64,000 nucleotides of DNA from Cyanoderma ruficeps (Eukaryota > Chordata > Aves > Passeriformes > Timaliidae): assembly GCA_008694505.1 (NCBI GenBank), contig VZDJ01000100.1, positions 1,529,160 to 1,593,159 of the forward strand, read 5' to 3'. A program made the position numbers and the translations under genes. Each line of letters begins with the position of its first letter. Position 1 is the first letter of the stretch. A model generated the notes under the pieces. That model was given only the letters and a program-made list of their open reading frames with translations. It had not been told where the DNA came from and made no database searches. Positions 1 to 13,799 of the stretch are shown piece after piece.

Positions 1-1956
1 GAAAAACAACTTTACATGGCATTTTGTCTTCAAATTTGTGTAAATAGCTTGTGGTTCTTCTGCTCACTTTAAATCTGGCTCAAGGTGGTTTCAGTATAAA
101 TGTGGGACTGAGCTTTTCCTGATATAAAGTACCCATGAAGAAATAAAATTGTGAGAATTTTTCTTTTATTTCCATGTTCTGTCAAACCATGATGTTTCTG
201 CCTGTGAAACAAAAAAAATCAACCTGACTTTTTTTTTGGTGGGCTTTTTTGTTTGTTTGTTTGCTTGCTTGTTTTNGTTTTGGATTTTTGTGGATAATTT
301 TCCTAGAATTTCCAATCAATTCTATTTGAGCTCTTTCAATCCTCTCTAAACAGTGACTTAGAGTAGATTTCATCCCATCTTTGACTTGCCATAGCCTGAA
401 CTGAAGGTGAAAGTGGTACAGAACAAATGTGACTCTCTATGGGGTTGCATAGTTTCAGTGTTGCCTAATCCTACAGTGAGCAAAAGGGTGCAGTAGTAGT
501 GTCAGCTCATTGGTTTTGGTAACAAAAGTGAGAACTTTTACCTTTCAACCTAATAGTAGTCAGGATAATCTTTCTGTAGAGAGTCTGGACATAAGGCTGA
601 TCAGAGCATGTTAAACCTTCCTACAGCACAGTGGCCTCATTTCTTCTAGGCTTCTTTCTTTCACAGCGAATCTGCATTATCAGGACATTGGCTCTGTGCT
701 GACTTGAGGCCTGTTTTTTGGCACCATACAGTATTGCAAAAATATAACTATGGGCCAGACAGGAGGTGCAGGAATAGTCTATTAACTGTAGGTTTTTTCA
801 CATTCAAACAAGACAGGTTCAGGAGCAGCATAGGTTATTAAAGACAACAAAGTAAAGATTTTGGATTGACAGTGACAACTACACTAACTGCAGAACAACT
901 ACTGATAATACTAACAATAGGACTGCAATCGCAAGTCTAATTTCTTGAGTGAAACCGTTCAGCATGGCCAAGGATGCAAGCCTTGCCATAGGGCATCCTT
1001 TCTGGGAAGGGTGAGAAGGACAGACACATCAATCTGTGCCTACAATTTTTTATCAAATTCTCAAAATCTCCAATCTTGTACAAAATCAGGGTGCATTCTG
1101 TGCCTTATTAACTAACTGCAATTGTGCAACACGCAGTGGGTGGCATCTGTACTTTGTGGTAATGCTTCCTGATAGGAAGTGCTCGTGGTAGCAGTTGTGC
1201 AAAACCATCTGTTCCTTGTGGTCACACTGTATGCAGCATTTCTTTGCATCAAGAGGCGGAACAAGAATATGCGGCTTCCACACAACTTCACATTCCTCCC
1301 TGGTGGGTATCAGCCCAAGCCACCTGACCTCTGTCTGTGCTCAGCATCGTGTGCTGAGCTTTGCATTTCTGCCCTCCTTTATGCCTCTAGCCGTCAGAGG
1401 GAATGTTTGCTCAAGCAGTGACCAAACTGCAGGGGCATGGAAGGGGTGGAGACAAGGAGAACAGCCCTCCTGCCACAGAGCCTGAGCTGCAGGCTGAGGT
1501 ACACCCATGGCTGTGCCTGAGTCACTTATTTCATGGTAGTGCTAGACACTCTGCTCTGCACAGAGTACAAATTCTGCATTTAAACCTCAAAAGGAAAAAA
1601 TATACCAAAGTTGTGTAACTAGGATATTTTTAAAAAAATGTGGCATTTCCATGTTTTAATTTTAATTACAGTATCTGAGTAAGTGGGGTTTTGAAATTCT
1701 CTGGTTAATGTACCGTAGTTATATGTTTATATACAACATAATATATATTATGTAGCTCTGTGTATAGATATATAAAAACGTCTCTTAAAGCACAGAAATC
1801 ATTTCAGTTTAAAATTCAGGATCCATTTCACAATGTTTTGTAGGCTGTTTTGATGTAGAAAACCTGTTAGGGATCCTTCTGAAACATGGTAAAGCTTTTT
1901 GTAAACTCTCTATGACATGTTGAAATCGACTAACAGTACACAAATGCTTTCTGCAG
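1..1956. other. LVRN intron sequence upstream of the first visible exon
   Basis: I searched this stretch for the preceding M1 exon (the motif usually read as RVNYD...NW) and did not find it. It contains a (GTTT/GCTT)-type simple run with one undetermined base near 249-290 and AT-rich low-complexity DNA near 1730-1775. No exon or element is supported. Confidence 0.6.
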
Positions 1957-2012
1957 GCTATTCCTGCTGTCAGCAGGTTCCAGCTGATAGATGATGTTTT
2001 TGCATTGACAGA
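1957..2012 (+). CDS. LVRN: LVRN coding exon (first in window)
   Basis: 56 nt after a ctgcag acceptor and before gtaagt. It reads AIPAVSRFQLIDDVFALT in frame and ends two bases into a codon. This is the start of the M1 C-terminal helical domain. Confidence 0.9.
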
Positions 2013-5000
2013 GTAAGTATGACTCCAAAATGTTACAGAAACTGATTAAACATTATGATTGCACTGAAGATTTCTGCTTCCGCTTCCTTCATTCCTACCC
2101 ATGTGTGCCTCCTAAGAATTACTGCTTTGACAAAATGGTGGGGGAGTTATTTAATCCCTTCTTGTGTCAGTGCTGAGTGATTTACTTCAAAATTTCTTTT
2201 GTTCCAGCTCCAAGGATATTATTTTAAATATTGGCACTGCCATGAGTTCTTTAGGGATTAACCTGTATTTGTTTTAATGGGAAAAATGTTCCAAATGAAG
2301 ATTCTGAATATTCCTTCATATATTCTGGGCTATCTCAGCTGTGCTGTGCTGCATCAGTCAAAACCTCTTTAATTTCTCTTGCTGAGTCATGACTTCGTTG
2401 TTCAGGTCTGTGGTGCTAAAGAGGTCAGCAGTGGTGTAGGGAGCTGAGAAGCATTGTGTCTGTACCTCACATGTACCACAGGTACCAAAAGCATCTGACA
2501 CCTATGATGAGGGTGTCCCTGTGATGAGGGACCTCAGGGACGAGGTGGCCAAAGCACACTGCCCTGCTTCACAGCCTCTGGAAGTACCTCCGAGAGGAGG
2601 AAGTAAAAATTCCTATTCCTCCTCCCATAGAAATGTTCTTTTTCATAAGAGAGCTCAAAACTAGTAGTTAACAAGGACTGTAACTGTGAAGTACAGAACT
2701 GTGCTGCTATATAAGTACACAAAAAATATTTTTTTCTGGAGGAGAGAGGCTTGAATTGAAATTTTGTTGTGAAAAATTAATTCCATGCTTGTTCCACACC
2801 GAGGGACAGAAATGCCATGCTGAAGTAGTAAATGTCACAAGCAGTATGCATGTGAATTAAATGTTTTGATTTTACAGCATTACACAGAAGAACATGTAAT
2901 GAAAATAAGTCTTTTCATAATAAAAATAAAGATGTATCATAACTAAAACAGTGCTTTTCTGCCAAAATTTTTTCCAGTGGGACAGACACATGCTGTCAAT
3001 GTGTTTGTACCATATCCTGCAGACACAAGCAGATACAGTATGCATGCTGCCATGCTTACTGCCATGAAAGGCTATTGCTTTGATAGCGGCACAATACTAT
3101 TGGCACAATGCTCCTTAATAGATGTTTTGAGAGTTCAGCTCCTAAAATCACCATTTGTTTATACTTCCTGTATTTTTTTCAGTGCCTTTTCTAGGTTGCT
3201 TTCTACACAGAATCCAAATGTTTTATTGCCTGTTTAATAAATAAACAAACAGATAGGTGTGGTAGATAATTAATGTGAATAAGTATGCTAAAATGTATGG
3301 GTGTTTCTGTTTTGTTTTGTTTTACATAGCTTTGGATATGTTCCAATTGAAACAGCACTTGAACTAACGAAATACCTTGCCAGAGAAGATGAACTCTTTG
3401 TATGGAATGTGGTATTGTTAAACCTAATACCTGATAATTTGGAAAGTACACTGAAGAACCATGAAGTATATCCACTTTTAAAGGTATGACCATTTTCTTA
3501 GTTACCAAAGATATTAGACCATGCAAATACATTATTCTGAAATTAATGCTTCTGAAATTCTCAAGGATGTAGTGGTGACTATGAGTCAGAGTGCTTGTGA
3601 TTCCTTTTGCATGACTTTATCAAGTTTGTTTTTTTTAAATAGGAGGATGTACTTAATTATACATATTAGTCAATGATAAGTCTCATTGAATCTTGAGTTG
3701 ATTCTTATTGAAAAGTAGAAATATAGTCATGTCTTATTGAAAAGTAGAAATATGGTCACGTTCTTTACATTTATCTTCATCTTTGGTTTTTTGAAACTGT
3801 GAATCTGGAAAATAGAACTATCAGTCAGTAGCACATGAAAAGAGCAACACGGCTATGTATAAAAGGCATATAGTATATTTGTGCTCTGTGTTTCGTAGTG
3901 CTTTGCATTCGCCTTCATAGAATGAAAGAAGATACTAAATTAAATTATTCTCTCACATATTTGACTTACTTGAGATACTACTGTCACATTTATTTCCTTG
4001 ACTTCTATTTGAAGATTTCACTTACATTAAATCTTTACAATCCCACAGTAATTGTTCTGTTAAGTTGTAAAAATTAAAGGTATGTTAAAATAAGTGAGAA
4101 GAAAAAAGTATTTCCTATTGAAAAGGGGTTTTTTCAGTTTCTCTGTGAATTTGTTGTCTTTCTTAATAAGTTCAAAGGTCCTAGTGATATGAAATATTAA
4201 CATGCCAGTTTGAATTGAAGTACAGATATATTGCATTTTAGACACAGTTTATATTTTATTTAATGTCCTGTGTTTTCAAGACATTAATTGTGGTAAATTT
4301 TTAGGATAAATCTTAATAAATAAGGAAAATAAAAACTTGTATCAAATGAAAGTAATTTTTCTTTCTCTTCTTTTAAAAGAAATACCTTTTAAAGAGAATG
4401 TGGCCAATATACCATTATTATGCAGGTTTTATTTCACAAAATGTTGATGCTTTGGAAGATGACTATTTTACCCAGTAAGTATTCTGCTTTTCTTAAGAGT
4501 TTTTTTCTGGTGTGATTGAATCTGACACTTTTGCACTTTGCTCATGTAAATTTAAATACAAGATACGGGAATAATTTTCTAACTAATGTGAATGTAACTG
4601 AATTGTTATTTTACTGTCCTGTAAGTGCATATTCTTTATCATCACACATCCAGTGACACTGCTGTATCAGGATAGGAACATAAAGGATGGTAGTTTAACG
4701 ATCTTAGTTGTAGCTCTCATTTGACAGAACAGGCTCAACAGGCTGCTGCTAGTTGAAGAAAAACTGACAGCAGTGAACTTAAGATATGATTTTTGGATCA
4801 ATTAATAAAAAACTTTAAAATACTTCATTTTGCAAGGCCACTGCAGCACAGGCTTAAACATCAGAGTGATTTGTACTTTGCATCAGAGTGATGCAACCAG
4901 AACCTTAAAACTTCCAAGAGGGATATAAACCACGCAAAAAACTTATAAAAATATAGAATGTTAGTTGCCTCACTAATATCCACTAATATTAATGTCTGGA

Positions 5001-8000
5001 GTCCATTATTGTTTGTTTAATTATTTTATTAAAACTCAGTTGTTCCTAGTGGAGGTTCTTGTGGGTTAATGGCATCATGTTCTGAAACTGTGGGCGGTAG
5101 GCACAGTTCAAGTACTCCAAATGTGGTATGCGTATCTTTTATTCTTACTGTTTTAACTTCCCTTCAAGACTGTATTTGGAAAAACTCTTTGCAACAGCGT
5201 GCTGGCTGGGCCTCAAAGACTGTTTGGACCTGTCATCTGAACTGTATGCTAAGTGGAGGGGCAACCCTGAGTACAAGTAAGAATGGTGATCTGCTCGTAG
5301 AGGTGTGCATGTCCAAGGGAGGTGGAAAGTTAAAAGGCTGTTAACAAGGGGAGGCAGAATGAGAAATGGCTCTGTACACTGCTCTTATTTCATGACAGAA
5401 TGACAGAATTTAAGACAGCTATGTCTGCCCAACCTCCCCCTCTTCCTCAAATCCCAGCTTTATGGTGATTTCATAATTGCTGCTTTTTACATAGACTTTA
5501 CAGGCTGAAGGTTGCAGATTTTTCCATGAAAACCAAAACCTGTTCAGCCATGTAACAGGTGAACCTCCTGTCAGTGCTAATATCCTATGTGACCCAGTCC
5601 CTTTGCTGTAGTACAGCCTTGGAGTTGTCACATACACCAACTCAACTTTTAAGCTTCTCTTAAAATACTGAGTGAAGTGATGTTTGCATGATACAGCCAT
5701 CTGCCCATGGTGAGCCTGTCAAAGTGCTTTGCATGCTCTGTGTTCACATAAAGAGGTGTTGGGAACAGCTGTCAGTCCTTATGCTGCTACTGGAACCAAG
5801 TGGTCAGGGGTCTGGTCTGTGAGAATGGACTCTGAACTCTACCAGGAAGAGACTTTCTGTATTCATGTATTGCATCATTAAAAAAAAAAAGAAATTACAA
5901 TGTATTGAAATTCTTATTCTCTTTCCCTCCCTCTTTCTTCTGATGTCTTTCTATGCAATAGTCAAATAGTGTTGGGACTGGTGAGTGAATATTTAAAGTT
6001 TATTTTTATTTGCTGTAGTTGTGATAAATATTTTGGTTTTATTTGATATGTGTTGATACATGTAGTTGGCTAAGTAAACTGAATTTGTACTATTATATTT
6101 GAGTTTTCTAAAATACCTTTATAGTGATGATCCTCATAAAAGCCAAACTGAGTTTTGCAGTTAGACTGAAAAAATTAAATAGCCTACACACATTTTGTTG
6201 CATTCTGGAGAGAATATTCTTGCAATTCCACGTTAAAAGCAATAATGTTGTGTTGAATTGTCAGTCTGGTTTCAAAATAGTCATCTTTCCCTACTAATAA
6301 CATTTGAGGTGATGGAATACTACATACCTTGTTTGATGTGAATAGCTGAAAAGTCTGTGAAATATATTAGCTGATTGGGTTTTGAATTTGAAGAAGAATA
6401 TTAATTTTGCTGTCCTTCTGGCACTGAGAAAAGTTCAAATGGATTTTATTTGGCTATATGTATGGAAAAAATGAAACTCTGAAATATGGTTAAGTGAAAA
6501 AATGATCATGTTTTAAGAAGAAGACCCCAAAGAAGATAGGACACTTCCTAGGTTTCAAGTGGCAGATCACTTTTCCCATGCAGTTAATGAAGAGACTTCA
6601 CATGTGCTGGGTAGGAAAGGAAACAGACACAATACAATTTTGACCCATATTTCACAGACTAATCCCTTTAGATGCTCTTATGTTCTCCATGCTGAGAGCA
6701 AATTCATAACAGCACACTACAGCTGTTTTGCGATGGGTGGAACCCAGAAGGATTCTCACATCTGTGGAACGAAATAATGCATTTCTGTTTCAGACTGGGT
6801 GATCAACTTTCAGCTGAACATTTCCAAACTGTTCCTGGCAGAACACAACTGGACTGGATACAGTGCATTTTTATCTGTTTTGTGGAAACAACTAGAGCTA
6901 CAATCCCCAGCCAGTTTCTCAGTTTTACTCTTTTTTTTCATTATAAGAGTGTAGTGAAGCTTGCTAAATTAATATACTCTCTTAGGTGCTGTTACTGGCT
7001 TGTCTTTTGAAAGAAGGAAACTAGCCTAGGGGGAGGGACAGCATTTCTGTCCATTTTACTTTTTTACTGAAGATTTACATATACTGCTGCTACCTTCAAA
7101 AGTTAAAAAATCACCATGTCATTTCTGGATTGCTTCCAAAAAACCAATGTAAAATAACCTGCCCTGCTTTCCAGTAGCTTTTTACATCTTCCCCAAGATC
7201 CAAAAACGAGGGATCCTGGCAGGCCAGTAATGTGAAATCACACAGCCACTCTCAGGAAAAACATCAAGATGAATAAGTCACACCCCTCACTTAATATAAC
7301 CTCAAGCTCCAAAGTCCCTCTGGATCATTCTGGATGCCCTCTAGGAATTACACAACATAAACCACTTCAGGGCCACCACAGATGTCTACAGCCAGCAAAC
7401 CATTGCCCCACAGCAGGCTGCCTGTCCAGCCTGCCTCGAACGTTGCACATCAGAGCTGCAGCCAATGATACACAAAACTTGCCTATTGACACACAACAAC
7501 TTTACACTTATTAATTTATATTTTCTTTCAACTCCTGGAACAGCTTCAGTAGCAAAATAAATAGCTGTACTTTGGCCAAAATAGCTTTACTCTGTTATCA
7601 TCTTACCATGACTTCTTACTGCAACATTATGAAAATATTATTAAACAAAATACTAGACCTTGTAACTCAAATCTGTCAGAGAAGGATTCTTCCAGGGCAA
7701 TACTTTAGCCTTTTGTAACTACTCTACATGTCATTGGTGGCAATGGTGGCAAATCCCTTATGTCCCAGTAAATATCTAGGTAAATGAATCCAAACTAATT
7801 TTTTAAGTAAACACAGAGCATGCCCATGCTTTCTGTTAGTATGACAGTGAAATTCCCCACCTGCAACAGAACTGCCACATTCCCTGCATCTTGTCTTTTC
7901 ACTAACAAGGGATGTCTGTCATGTAAAACACCCAATTCTCTCTGTCTTTCCTACTAGTCTTTGTTTCCAAAATTTATAATTTCCTTTTCTCTATCTTGTA

Positions 8001-11000
8001 TTCTAAAGATTGATGTCATATATCCTTCCTCCTGACTGACTAACTCTGTTGGCATCATTCTCATTTTCTCTAGGATAGTCTGCTGAAACTCAGGATTTTT
8101 TCTCAAATTGTATTTAAATCTGAATTTGCTGTTTCCAGTTTTGGGCCTGAAGATTGACTTTTCTGACCAGAAACTTACCTGTTTTTCCAAGTGCATATCC
8201 TGACCAAAGGGAGGATAAATTTTACACCTCCACTTACAATCTTGGCTTAATATAATAATAAGCAGACTAATAGTATGACATAGGGAAGTCAAATGTGTTG
8301 CTTGTAGCAACGGGACCCATTCTTCTGTAGGGAATTAGTCCACAATACCATTAGTTGAAACTGTTTTCAGATAGCCTGCATAGTAGAATATTCCTACCAC
8401 TGGAAAGTGTTTACAATGTCTTAATGTCAGGGACACATCCTTGCTACAGGAGAAATCTCCTGTTTCAGCCTTTGCATATGGAGCATTATACCGGTAATGT
8501 TTGCATTTAGTTTCTGTTACGAAATTCATTGCCATGTTGAAGAGTCTTCCCTGGGGTGGGAGTAATAGAAGGCTGCCTATTGTATGGAAAAATGTCCCTT
8601 CTGTTTCCTTCCATGTTGCAAATGGCTCTTCCTACTGGATGCATTCACTAAAGAAACTTAGAAAAGGCTTGTCTGGGATGATGCATATATACATTAATAC
8701 ACTCTTTAATGGTGTGATCCATTTCCTAGGCTGTGATGGGGAACAGTGGCATTGACACTGTATGTACACAAAATAGTCTGATCCAACTGCTCTAAAAATG
8801 TTGGAGTTTTTGGTTTCCTTTAAACTGCATGCTTTTTAAATGCTTAAATCATAGATAAAACAATCAGATTTCCCATCCTTATTTACACTGCTATTTTATA
8901 TTTGCATTATTGTGTATCTTTTAAATAAACATTTGATTTCAGTCATGCATTAACAACAGAGTTTGCCTCTACAACAGTACAGTACCTTTAAATCATATTT
9001 TGCCTTGCAGAATTCCCTTTTTAATTAGAAGAACAGTCTGCTGCTATGGTGTTGCAGTGGGAAGTGATAAAGAATGGAATTTTGCATGGGAAATGTACAA
9101 CCATACCAACTCTGTTGAGGAAGATGATGACACCCTGCTCTATGCCATGAGCTGTGCCAAAGAGTCATGGTTACTTTACAGGTGACCTCGATCAAAGTAT
9201 ATATTTGTGTATATAGAAGTAAATAATAAGAACGAAAATACTTTACTGTGCAAAGCTGGTGGAAGTTTGCCTGCTACAGAAGCATGTGTCTTGTCAACCA
9301 CTGGTAAAGTTTTAAAGAGTTCTGTTAGGGAGAAAGTATGAAAAATGGAATAAACACAAATAAACAATCCTTCTGCAAAGACAGCTTGTGGGTCATCAGG
9401 TCTTAAGTCCTGACTCCACGTGGGCCAACCGAAAAGTTAAGACATATATCAAATGGCCAAATGTGTCCAGAGCACAATTTGGAACACTGTGTTTATTTTC
9501 TTTTACTGGCATTTGTGTCTTTGTTAGTAAAAAGATGTTCAATTCTCTAATGGGTCATGTTTGTATTACTTGAAGCATTTGTTAAGGGATGGAGTTTTGG
9601 CAGTGAAGGTCTAAAGAATTATCATCTAAACATTCACATAAACTCCATGGGTCTAAAGGTGTGCAAGTAGCATTTTAGTCCTTCCAGCCACCTTTGCTCC
9701 AGTGTGGTGGTCATTTGGGAAGACAGAAAAATATGATTGTCAATAAGACAAGAAATGTTGCAAAGAGATGCCCAACCAGCTATACTAATTTCCCCCTTAA
9801 AATACAATCCTTTATTGCCTTTTTCTTGGACAGGCTAGCGCCATTCCCTGGTAAATCAGGCAGTTGTGATGAGTTTTTTCCTCCATGTACTTTAGTAGCT
9901 GATAAGCAGGTCTGTTTTTTGAATTGCCACCTAGGGAGTGTTTTGGGGTGAAGAATGTTAAGATGTGCTTTTCCTGGCCCTCACAATTCTTTGTCCATTA
10001 TGTTTAGGCATAATGGTGGCATGCAAAAGGGAGAAACCCAGCTCAACTACTCTACTTATAAAGCAGCTGCCTGCAAGGCCCTGTGAGAAAATAACTAAAA
10101 GGGTTCCTTTTGAAGTAGGAGCATGCAAGGTAAAATATTGAGGCAACAAAGAGAATAATTACTTTTCAAGATGTTCAGGCATTCACTGCTACTGGCATCA
10201 TTAGACGACACTTCTTGAAATACTTCTGAAATCCTGCCCTAGTCCTCATGGAAATCTTATTGAATCTGGTTATAGGGGGCCCTATAAACAGGCCGTTTTT
10301 GTGTAAAAGTGTCTCACTGCTGGCATACTCTGTAGGCTCCATCTGTGTCACAGTGAAGTCAACTGCCTGAAGGTGAGGAGAGTCTGCCCTTCCACAAGCT
10401 TGTTTGGTAGGAGCAGTTGTCTTTCTGATATGAAGATAAGAAACACATCTATGTCTATTTGATATTTTACCCCCTCACTTTACTAGGAAGTGAAGAGTCA
10501 ATGTGAAAGAACTAATGTTAAGGACAAAATCCAAGCTGAATACACAGCTCAGAGAGACACCAATTTTGATATAACCTTCCACATGCTGATATTTGTGAAC
10601 TGATTATATTTCTAGTTTGAGTTATTGTATATTTCCATTGTAAAACAACAAGTGACAGGTTCATTTCTTTCCTGCTGTTCTAACAGATACTTGCAATATG
10701 GACTCAGTGACAGATTATTTTCTTCCAATCATACTTCAGTCATCATCTCACATGTAGCGACTAAGGATATTGGGCATCGTATAGCCTGGGAATTTGTTAC
10801 AGAAAATTGGCCACTTTTAAGTCAAGGGTAAGCAACAAGTTTTGGCCTTCTTTAATTTCTGTGGCTCTTAGGCTTCCTCCTCTATCTTTATGTTTGAGCT
10901 GTAAAATTCAGGTGCAGATTTTCCTTCCAGTGATGGCTATTTGTAATGATTGATTCAATTAAGTATCCAGAACAGAGTTTTCAGAGGATTCAATTCTGAT

Positions 11001-12961
11001 CAGGGTTTAATGCCAAAGAATAGCTCATCAAACACCCAAGACTTTAAAAATTAGTCTGTTCATGACTGTTTCTGTGCTTTTAAGTACTCCTGGGAATTCT
11101 GACTCTAGAAATGGGTTTAACCACTAGGATTTTACAAGTGAGTGTAAAATCTGTAAATTGTGGGTGTAAAATGCTGAAGTAAAATCCTCACCTTTTTTCC
11201 AAAGAGAGTATGAAGAGTGGGCTATTAGAGCATGCAGACATGCAAGAGCTGCTAGGACCAACTACAGTGTTATTCCCTGACTTAGATCTTAACCCATCAC
11301 CAGCCTACCTGCATTGCTGTAGGGGAACTGCAGGTGAGCTTGGGCTATGTGTTTTGAGCAAAGCAAATATTTTGATGTCTGTTTGAAGACTCCCTCTCTG
11401 CTTGGCAATTGTGAAAAGCAGCAGGGCCTTGACAGAGTGCATTTCAGCTGCTTTTGATGGCAGAGGAGGCCATTGTGATCCATTAGTGGCAGCATAACCA
11501 AAATCAGTCATTTAGGAGCATTCAAACATGTTAATTATTGCTAACACTAGAAAAGGCAAGTTGTAACAGATTTGGGTCATATCAACTTGTTCCCTTAGAG
11601 AGCTTTTCTGTGTTCTGAATTGATGAGAAATTTGCTGGGAAGTTGCCCCCTTTATTTTCAAACTAAAAGAACAGTGCAAGTGTTTATTTATATGCCACCC
11701 TCAAGACAGCAACAGGAACACCAGCTTGTCAGATGTATTACTGGTTAGCCCTTTTGGCCGTATGGGCTCAGAGACATTATCAGTTTCATGCAAAGAATTC
11801 ACATAACCAAAGTACAAATACCAGATTTTACTGGGAAATGAAAATGAACGGTAGTTATTGTTTGTCATGCAGCTCAAATGTCTAAATTGAATACTAATGC
11901 TAGTTTTTTAAAAGAAGGAAAACAGTCCATAGTTGCAAACTTCAGCTTAGTTGGTATTTGCAGCATAGTAAATACTCACTAAATAGTGTGAGTATTTTCA
12001 AATGAGATGAAATTTAGTACATTTGCTAATGTGACATTTGAAGGACCTTTATCTCAATTTTACAGATATGGGCATGAATTATTGCGTGATGTACTAAAAA
12101 TCATGGGAAGATTTGTCAAAACAGATGTACAGATCCAAGAGGTAAACCAGAGAAGCATTTAGTCTCAACTTCATTGCCAGTTTGTAAATACAAGTTTTTG
12201 TTCTTTAAAGAAATCGTTGAACATAATGTTGATGTCTTCCAAACCTTCAGGTTTGGAGCAGAGTGCCCCCAAATTCTATCAAAACTGTCTCATTTTCCTC
12301 AATGAAATCTGTCTGTAGAGACAACCTCTGCCGTATCTACTGAAAATGTACCAACATTTGGGCTGCTGGCCTGTTGGGTTTTCATACTGACATCTGTTTA
12401 ATTTCTCATATTGTTCAATCACTGCTTTCTCAAAATACTTATTTACTATTCTTCAGTCCTCTCTTGTCCTTTGCCTTTTAGACTGATGAGCAGGATTTCT
12501 TGTTCTGTGATTGTAGAACAGGCAGCACAAGAGGATTCTTCTACCCAGCTAGTCCTAGACAGTGTGGTACCACCAGTTCCAGTAAAGTTGGCGGCATTTG
12601 AAAGGATTTTCAGAGGAATAGCAAAAGGGCACATTCTTGATATGTAAGGAGATTTCCCAGTTAGAGTAAATCAGTAACCTTGCCCCACCCCCTCTGTAGT
12701 CTCAGTCACCTGTCCCTTTTCTGTGCACTTCTGTCTAAAGCACCTGTCAGGCTCACAGTTGCTTGCTGCAAGTGAAGTTACATGTGAACTAAGCTCATGT
12801 GTTTATTTCTTCAGCTGCAGGTTTTTTACAATGCTACTCTGGAAGAGGATGAGAGAGAGGCTGTTACTATGCTACTGGAATCTGCAAAGCTTGAAAATAT
12901 TGAAAGGAGAAAACTACTAAGCAAAGTTGCCAGCTGGTTAGAGAATAATGTAGATGATTGA
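1957..12961 (+). CDS. LVRN: Laeverin (aminopeptidase Q), C-terminal part, 8 exons
   Basis: This is the 3' part of an M1-family zinc aminopeptidase. Coding exons are 1957-2012, 3330-3483, 4380-4474, 5169-5276, 9011-9181, 10687-10827, 12066-12141 and 12815-12961. All have AG/GT borders and their phases join without a frameshift: 948 nt, 315 residues plus TGA. The product is the helical ERAP1-like C-terminal domain that caps the catalytic domain; it starts at AIPAVSRFQLIDD, a motif typical of M1 ectoenzymes, and includes ACWLGLKDCL and YGVAVGSDKEW. The zinc-binding site and membrane anchor lie in exons before this window and cannot be judged. I name it LVRN rather than ENPEP or ANPEP because ARL14EPL and COMMD10 follow downstream, as in the human order. 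Family membership is firm from sequence; the orthologue call rests largely on synteny. Confidence 0.9.
3330..3483 (+). CDS. LVRN: LVRN coding exon
   Basis: 154 nt between acatag and gtatga. It completes the split codon from the preceding exon (D) and reads FGYVPIETALELTKYL, then a DELFVWNVVL segment. It ends in phase 0. Confidence 0.93.
3703..3760. repeat. 29-bp tandem duplication in an LVRN intron
   Basis: Two adjacent copies of a unit beginning tcttattgaaaagtagaaat, with start positions 29 bp apart. They differ at only a few positions (atagtcat versus atggtcac), so the duplication is fairly recent. Confidence 0.75.
4380..4474 (+). CDS. LVRN: LVRN coding exon
   Basis: 95 nt between an aaaag acceptor and gtaagt. 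It includes KRMWPIYHYYAG and ends ...DDYFT plus two bases (CA). The acceptor has only a moderate pyrimidine tract, but phase and homology support it. Confidence 0.9.
5169..5276 (+). CDS. LVRN: LVRN coding exon
   Basis: 108 nt between ttcaag and gtaaga. It reads ACWLGLKDCL and ELYAKW, a strongly conserved M1 segment, and joins in phase on both sides. Confidence 0.93.
5277..9010. other. LVRN intron, no recognised content
   Basis: A 3.7-kb intron. There is a poly(A) stretch near 5880 but no CR1 tail, LTR terminus or exon that I can support. Short open frames here look like chance. Confidence 0.55.
9011..9181 (+). CDS. LVRN: LVRN coding exon
   Basis: 171 nt between cttgcag and gtgacc. It reads CYGVAVGSDKEWNFAW and later YAMSCAKESW, both characteristic of M1 aminopeptidase C-terminal domains. 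A run of acidic residues (VEEDDD) lies between them. It follows the largest LVRN intron in the window (3.7 kb). Confidence 0.94.
10687..10827 (+). CDS. LVRN: LVRN coding exon
   Basis: 141 nt between taacag and gtaagc. It includes VATKDIGHRIAWEFV followed by ENWPLL, the usual 'W-x-F-x-x-x-NW' stretch of the family. It contains one N-glycosylation-type motif (SNHT). Confidence 0.93.
12066..12141 (+). CDS. LVRN: LVRN coding exon
   Basis: 76 nt between tttacag and gtaaac. It reads YGHELLRDVLKIMGRF and ends in phase 0 at QIQE. Confidence 0.92.
12815..12961 (+). CDS. LVRN: LVRN terminal coding exon with stop codon
   Basis: 147 coding nt after a ttcttcag acceptor, from LQVFYNATLEED through LLSKVASWLENN to a TGA at 12959-12961. 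The 3' UTR follows; a weak poly(A)-type hexamer attaaa at about 13027 is the nearest candidate, and I do not see a canonical AATAAA close by. Confidence 0.93.
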   Translation: MQVFYNATLEEDEREAVTMLLESAKLENIERRKLLSKVASWLENNVDD

Positions 12962-13789
12962 CTTGGAAAAAATTTTCCAGTATATTATATGTGATTCACT
13001 ATCACTGGTTTTTATTATAAGCCGTAATTAAAGGTGAAGCACAATTTTATGAGTCCCGTGGTTGTCTCCCACTGTAAAGTCTGAGTAAAATAATACACAA
13101 AAAAAATCAAGGATTTAGGAAAAGAAGTTATAAACATATTTTCATCTTATATCTAAAATAATTTTATGCTGAATGAGGTCTTAGGGATGCATTGCTAATA
13201 ATAGTCCAACAAATTGATACAGTCCTGAATCCTTTGGGGGTTATCTTCTGAATAGCCAAATGAAAGGTGTGCTGCATGTTTGTGGCAAAAACACATAAGG
13301 ACGCTGAGTAAGTTTATATTCTGTTTTGTTTCATTTGTACAGTGATCTATAACCTGTCTCCACTTCTGTACTTTTAAATTGCAATGATTACAATAATTTA
13401 GAACGGTTGTGAGAAACATGAACTTCAGGATTACTACAGTAGGAAGGAAAGGACTAAAGAATCCTCAAATTATAATTTTAATTAAGAAATTAATGCCTTG
13501 TCAAACTTTTTTTCTCAGCAGACCTGTACTTAATGTATCTACATTTGTGTTTGATTAGGAACTGCTTTTGAAGAGCCCCTGCTGCTTGTCTCCCTTTAGC
13601 AGGCTTCAGCCCCCAGAATGGTCTTAGAGTGTGTGAACTGAATTATTTTTGGATAAAATTTATCTAGGAGATGATGAGCTCCTGGTGTGTGACATTTGAT
13701 GGCCATTTTGTCCGTGGCACTAGTGTGCAACTAGTCTAAACTAACCCTTCTGAAACATTGTAGCAATAGGGAACAAAGCGACAGGGCCC
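12962..13789. other. LVRN: LVRN 3' UTR and downstream intergenic DNA
   Basis: This follows the LVRN stop. It is AT-rich and contains attaaa (about 13027) but no obvious canonical poly(A) site. No other feature is supported. Confidence 0.5.
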
Positions 13790-13799
13790 CCTACGCATC

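Noticed and set aside
7954..8310. 118-codon open frame on the - strand in an LVRN intron
   Set aside because: No family motif, no flanking splice signals in a useful phase; compatible with chance in AT-rich intron DNA.
12411..12647. 78-codon + frame between the last two LVRN exons
   Set aside because: The flanking exons 12066-12141 and 12815-12961 join directly in phase 0 and read through conserved sequence; an extra exon is not needed and has no homology.
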